From Deltaproteobacteria bacterium (GTDB lineage: Bacteria; Myxococcota_A; Polyangia; Polyangiales; B10-G4): DNA of 35,471 bases. Under the pieces are notes generated by a model. That model did no database searches and had not been told where the DNA came from. It saw only the letters and a list, made by a program, of their open reading frames with translations. Position 1 is the stretch's first letter. Every line of letters starts with the position of its first letter. Shown here piece after piece: positions 32,768 to 35,471 of this stretch. The position numbers and the translations under genes are program-made. The stretch is from NCBI GenBank assembly GCA_003647065.1, contig QMMC01000012.1, positions 1 through 35,471 on the forward strand. Direction: 5' to 3'.

Positions 32768-33304
32768 TTACTTGGTGGGCGGTGCTGCCGCGTTCTTGCC
32801 GCGGTAGTACGTCCGGGAGGGATCTTCGAGGGCAACGGCTTTGCCGCCGGCCTTTTCGATCTTCTCGATGGCGCCCTTGCTGAACGCGTGGGCCTGAACG
32901 GTAAGCGCCCGGTCGATTTCACCGGTGCCGAGAACCTTCACGCCGTCAAAGCGACCCCGGACCAAGCCGGCCTCGCGAAGCGAGTCGACGGTCACCGTGG
33001 TGCCCGCGTCGAAGCGGCCGAGATCCGAAACGTTGAGCGTCGCGATCTTCTTGGAGAAGGGGTTATGAAAGCCGAACTTCGGGAGGCGCCGCTGGAGGGC
33101 GGTCTGACCACCTTCGAAGCCGAGTTTCTGGAAGTTGCCGGGGCTACGGGCCTTCTGGCCCTTTTGTCCCTTGCCGCTGGTCTTGCCGAGGCCGGAGCCG
33201 GGGCCGCGACCTTTGCGCTTCTTGCGGTGGACCGCACCCGCCGGCGGACGAAGCCGCGAGAGGATGGGCACGTCGTTCGCTTGTTCTGTGGATTCTTCAG
33301 ACAT
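32768..33304 (-). CDS. rplO: Large-subunit ribosomal protein L15
   Basis: The 178-residue product has the L15 signature RKKRKGRGPGSGLGKTSGKG and then GQKARSPGNFQKLGFEGGQT, and the C-terminal KVLGTGEIDRALTVQAHAFS. The first 20 residues (MSEESTEQANDVPILSRLRP) are longer than in E. coli. The start overlaps the end of rpmD by eight bases. Confidence 0.96.
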   Translation of the reverse strand: MSEESTEQANDVPILSRLRPPAGAVHRKKRKGRGPGSGLGKTSGKGQKGQKARSPGNFQKLGFEGGQTALQRRLPKFGFHNPFSKKIATLNVSDLGRFDAGTTVTVDSLREAGLVRGRFDGVKVLGTGEIDRALTVQAHAFSKGAIEKIEKAGGKAVALEDPSRTYYRGKNAAAPPTK

Positions 33305-33485
33305 CGACTTCCTCCACCGTAATCAGGTGAAGCACCTTCTTGACCATGCCGCGGAACTCCGGCGTATTCGCCACCACCACGGTTCGGTTCGGACCCCGGA
33401 GGCCGAGGCCCGTGAGGATTAGCTTCTGCTTGTTCGGACGGCCGATGCCGCTCCGGATCTGCGTGAGTTTGAGCTTGGCCTTCAT
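33297..33485 (-). CDS. rpmD: Large-subunit ribosomal protein L30
   Basis: The 62-residue product matches L30: KLTQIRSGIGRPNKQK, then LGLRGPNRTVVVANTPEFRG, then MVKKVLHLITVEE. It is small, basic and in the standard place between rpsE (8-base gap) and rplO (8-base overlap). Confidence 0.95.
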   Translation of the reverse strand: MKAKLKLTQIRSGIGRPNKQKLILTGLGLRGPNRTVVVANTPEFRGMVKKVLHLITVEEVDV

Positions 33486-33493
33486 GACTTACC

Positions 33494-34018
33494 TCAGGCG
33501 GTCGCCGATTCCTGCGTGATGGTCTTGCCGCGGCGAGCCGAAACCGACTCGGCCGAGTGCAGACCACGAAGCGCCGCCACCGTAGCGTGAACCACGTTGT
33601 GCGGGTTGGTGGTGCCGATGATCTTGGTGAGAATGTCGTGCAGACCCGCGGCCTCGACGACGGCGCGGACCGCGCCGCCGGCGATGACGCCGGTACCGGG
33701 GCTCGCCGGGCGGAGCATCACGTGCCCGGCCCCGACGCGACCGTCGATCTTGTGGGGGATGGTCGACCCGACCATCGGCACGCGGAACATGTTCTTGCGC
33801 GCGGCTTCGTTGCCCTTGCGGATGGCGTCGGGGACCTCGTTGGCCTTGCCGAGCCCCACACCAACGTGGCCCTTGCCATCACCAACCACCATCAGCGCAG
33901 AGAAGCTGAAGCGACGGCCGCCCTTCACTACCTTGGCGACGCGGTTGATGTGGATGACTCGCTCGGAGATGTCCTCGAGCGTGTTCGGGTCGATGATTTC
34001 GTCTTTACGCATGATCAA
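33494..34018 (-). CDS. rpsE: Small-subunit ribosomal protein S5
   Basis: The 174-residue product has the S5 double-stranded-RNA-binding segment ([39 protein letters not shown]) and the C-terminal domain ([33 protein letters not shown]). It contributes to translational accuracy. ATG 34018 and an in-frame ATG at 34012 are both possible; the first is used. Confidence 0.96.
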   Translation of the reverse strand: MIMRKDEIIDPNTLEDISERVIHINRVAKVVKGGRRFSFSALMVVGDGKGHVGVGLGKANEVPDAIRKGNEAARKNMFRVPMVGSTIPHKIDGRVGAGHVMLRPASPGTGVIAGGAVRAVVEAAGLHDILTKIIGTTNPHNVVHATVAALRGLHSAESVSARRGKTITQESATA

Positions 34019-34030
34019 ACCTTCGAGCTA

Positions 34031-34384
34031 TCAGAAGCTCAAGCCGCCTTCGCGAGCACCTTCGGCGACTGCCTTGATGCGACCGTGATAGATGAATCCG
34101 TTCCGGTCGAAGATGACCTGGTCGATGCCCGCGGCCTTGCAGGCGGCGGCGACCGCCGTACCCACGGCCTTGGCGGCGTCGGTCTTGCTTCCGTCGGAGC
34201 TGTTGACGTCCTTCTGAAGCGTCGACGCCGCAGCGAGGGTCTTGCCTGCGCGGTCGTCGACCACCTGGGCATAGATGTGCTTGGCGCTCCGGAACACCGA
34301 GAGCCGCGGACGAGCCGCGCTTCCCTCGATCTTCTTGCGGATACGCTTCTTGCGCTTGAGTCGCTTTTCTTCTCGCTTTGCCAT
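34031..34384 (-). CDS. rplR: Large-subunit ribosomal protein L18
   Basis: The 117-residue product has a basic head ([14 protein letters not shown]), [20 protein letters not shown], and ends [20 protein letters not shown] then GGLSF, all typical of L18, which binds 5S rRNA. A 73-base gap with a stem-loop separates it from rplF. Confidence 0.96.
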   Translation of the reverse strand: MAKREEKRLKRKKRIRKKIEGSAARPRLSVFRSAKHIYAQVVDDRAGKTLAAASTLQKDVNSSDGSKTDAAKAVGTAVAAACKAAGIDQVIFDRNGFIYHGRIKAVAEGAREGGLSF

Positions 34385-34401
34385 CTTCTCTACCTCGGCG
34401 A

Positions 34402-34438
34402 TTCGGACGCGGTTTCGGTGCGCGTCCTACTGTCCGAA
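34402..34438 (-). promoter_or_regulatory. Intercistronic stem-loop with two competing helices, rplF-rplR gap
   Basis: On the minus strand GGACGCG (34427-34421) pairs with CGCGTCC (34411-34405) over a nine-base loop, while TTCGGAC (34438-34432) can pair with GTCCGAA (34408-34402). The two helices share GTCC and cannot both form fully. A run of seven T bases precedes it, just after rplF. It may regulate expression or protect mRNA ends; no T-tract follows it. Confidence 0.45.
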
Positions 34439-34457
34439 AAAAACTTCAGGATGAAAC

Positions 34458-35042
34458 TCAGGCGCCCTTACCGGCCTTGCCCGCCTTCTCCCGGATACGT
34501 TCTCCGGTGAAGCGAACGCCCTTGCCCTTGTAGGGCTCGGGGGGTCGGAAAGACTTGATGCGGCTCGCGGCCTGACCGAGGAGGCTCTTGTCGTGGCACT
34601 CGAGGTGAACCCGGGGCCTCTTGAGGCCGGCTTCGTCGATCGTCTCGATCTTGCACTTCACGCCCGCCGGGAGTTCGTACTTGATCTGGTGGCTGAGGCC
34701 GAGGCTGAGGGTGAGCATCTGGCCCTTGAGCTCGGCACGGTAACCGACGCCGTAGAGGTCGAGGCTCGACTTGAAGCCCTCGGAGACGCCCTTGACGGCG
34801 TTCGCGAGGAGCGCCCGGGTGAGGCCCTGGTAGCTCGCGCCATCCTGGGACTTCGGCGAAACGATGAGCCGGTCGCCGTCCTTCTTGACGTCGACGAGGT
34901 CGTGAATCTGGTGAACCAGCTCGCCCTTCGGCCCCTTGAAGGAGACGGAGCGACCGTCGATTTTGACGTCGACGCCCTTGAGAATCGAGATCGGCGCCTT
35001 GCCGACCCGCGACTGCTTCACAGCTTCTTGTTTCTGCTCCAT
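34458..35042 (-). CDS. rplF: Large-subunit ribosomal protein L6
   Basis: The 194-residue product has the two L6 repeats (SVSFKGPKGELVHQIHD near the start; LSLGLSHQIKYELPAGVK in the middle) and the C-terminal IKSFRPPEPYKGKGVRF. It binds 23S rRNA near the sarcin-ricin loop. ATG 35042 shares one base with the rpsH stop (TGATG), so translation is coupled. A short N-terminal extension precedes the usual SRVGKAPI start. Confidence 0.96.
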   Translation of the reverse strand: MEQKQEAVKQSRVGKAPISILKGVDVKIDGRSVSFKGPKGELVHQIHDLVDVKKDGDRLIVSPKSQDGASYQGLTRALLANAVKGVSEGFKSSLDLYGVGYRAELKGQMLTLSLGLSHQIKYELPAGVKCKIETIDEAGLKRPRVHLECHDKSLLGQAASRIKSFRPPEPYKGKGVRFTGERIREKAGKAGKGA

Positions 35043-35434
35043 CACCAGACCTCGCAGAGGATCTCGCCGCCGACCTTCGAGTCGCGGGCTGCAGTGTCCG
35101 TCATCACGCCCTTGGACGTGGAGACGATGGAGACGCCGAGGCCGTTGAGGACCTTGGGGATGCTCTGGTAACCGACGTAGAGACGGCGGCCCGGACGGCT
35201 CGTCCGGCGAATGCCGGCGATGGCGCTCTCGCGGTCACGACCGTACTTGAGGTAGACCGTGAGCTTCGCGGGAAACTCCCTCTCCTCACGGTAGTCGGAG
35301 ATGAAACCCTCGCTCTTGAGAATCTCGGCGATAGCCACCTTGATCTTCGAGTGGGGCATTTCCGTCCGGTCCAGACGCACCATGGCGGCGTTCCGGATGC
35401 GGGCGAGCATGTCGCTGATGGGATCGTTGCTCAT
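35042..35434 (-). CDS. rpsH: Small-subunit ribosomal protein S8
   Basis: The 130-residue product has the S8 marks DPISDMLARIRNA near the N-terminus and STSKGVMTDTAARDSKVGGE near the C-terminus, ending ILCEVW. It binds helix 21 of 16S rRNA and represses the spc operon in E. coli. ATG 35434 is 12 bases after the rpsN stop; the stop overlaps the rplF ATG. Confidence 0.96.
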   Translation of the reverse strand: MSNDPISDMLARIRNAAMVRLDRTEMPHSKIKVAIAEILKSEGFISDYREEREFPAKLTVYLKYGRDRESAIAGIRRTSRPGRRLYVGYQSIPKVLNGLGVSIVSTSKGVMTDTAARDSKVGGEILCEVW

Positions 35435-35446
35435 GACTTCAATTCC

Positions 35447-35471
35447 TCACCAACTCGACTTGGTGACCCCG
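35447..35471 (-). CDS. rpsN: C-terminal end of ribosomal protein S14, cut by the right edge
   Basis: The last eight codons read GVTKSSW and stop TGA (35449-35447). This matches the C-terminus of zinc-type S14 (GVTKASW is common) and its expected place upstream of rpsH. The rest lies beyond the right edge. Confidence 0.8.

Overview
The window is a high-GC bacterial chromosome segment that most resembles Myxococcota (former Deltaproteobacteria). Two secreted proteins end in MYXO-CTERM-type tails (Gly-Cys-Gly-Cys, hydrophobic helix, Arg/Lys end), there are tandem PEGA-domain proteins, and several lipoproteins carry Asp/Ser/Thr/Gly-rich linkers. The right end is conserved ribosomal-protein DNA. 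No rRNA, tRNA, CRISPR array, insertion sequence or phage gene was seen.

Layout. (1) 1-3505, minus: a four-gene unit with a needle-like small protein, a small Pro-rich protein and two PEGA proteins; the last runs off the left edge. (2) 3620-4976, plus: a MerR regulator with a four-cysteine tail and a LON-domain protein. (3) 5019-5678, minus: ribA. (4) 5751-8738, plus: a one-cluster Fe-S protein and two FAD_binding_4 oxidases, resembling a reduced glycolate-oxidase or alkyl-DHAP-synthase type complex; then an RluA-like pseudouridine synthase and an APC permease with universal-stress-like domains (to 11752). (5) 11814-14450, minus: a secreted polysaccharide-lyase-like protein, prfA and rpmE. (6) 14649-22366, plus: acyP, a signal-peptide/TPR protein, and a secreted/lipoprotein block bounded by two paralogous CxxCH lipoproteins. 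(7) 22382-27212: three flavin-dependent halogenase-like oxidoreductases, two coupled on minus and one divergent on plus, with an FNR-type dyad (TTGAT-N4-ATCAA) between them. (8) 27271-35471, minus: a bidirectional terminator, then the spc/alpha ribosomal operon read right to left (rpsN end, rpsH, rplF, rplR, rpsE, rpmD, rplO, secY, adk, infA, rpmJ, rpsM, rpsK, rpsD, rpoA, rplQ).

How the parts fit. The ribosomal operon, prfA, rpmE, ribA and adk are housekeeping. The accessory interest lies in the halogenase-like trio, the duplicated CxxCH lipoproteins with their surface-protein neighbours, and the needle/PEGA operon. Three plus-strand envelope genes (16470, 17374, 21632) share a TANNNT element ending exactly six bases before the start codon, which suggests leaderless transcripts. 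Every intergenic gap is under 300 bases. Functions were assigned by reading motifs and from memory of families; no database search was run.
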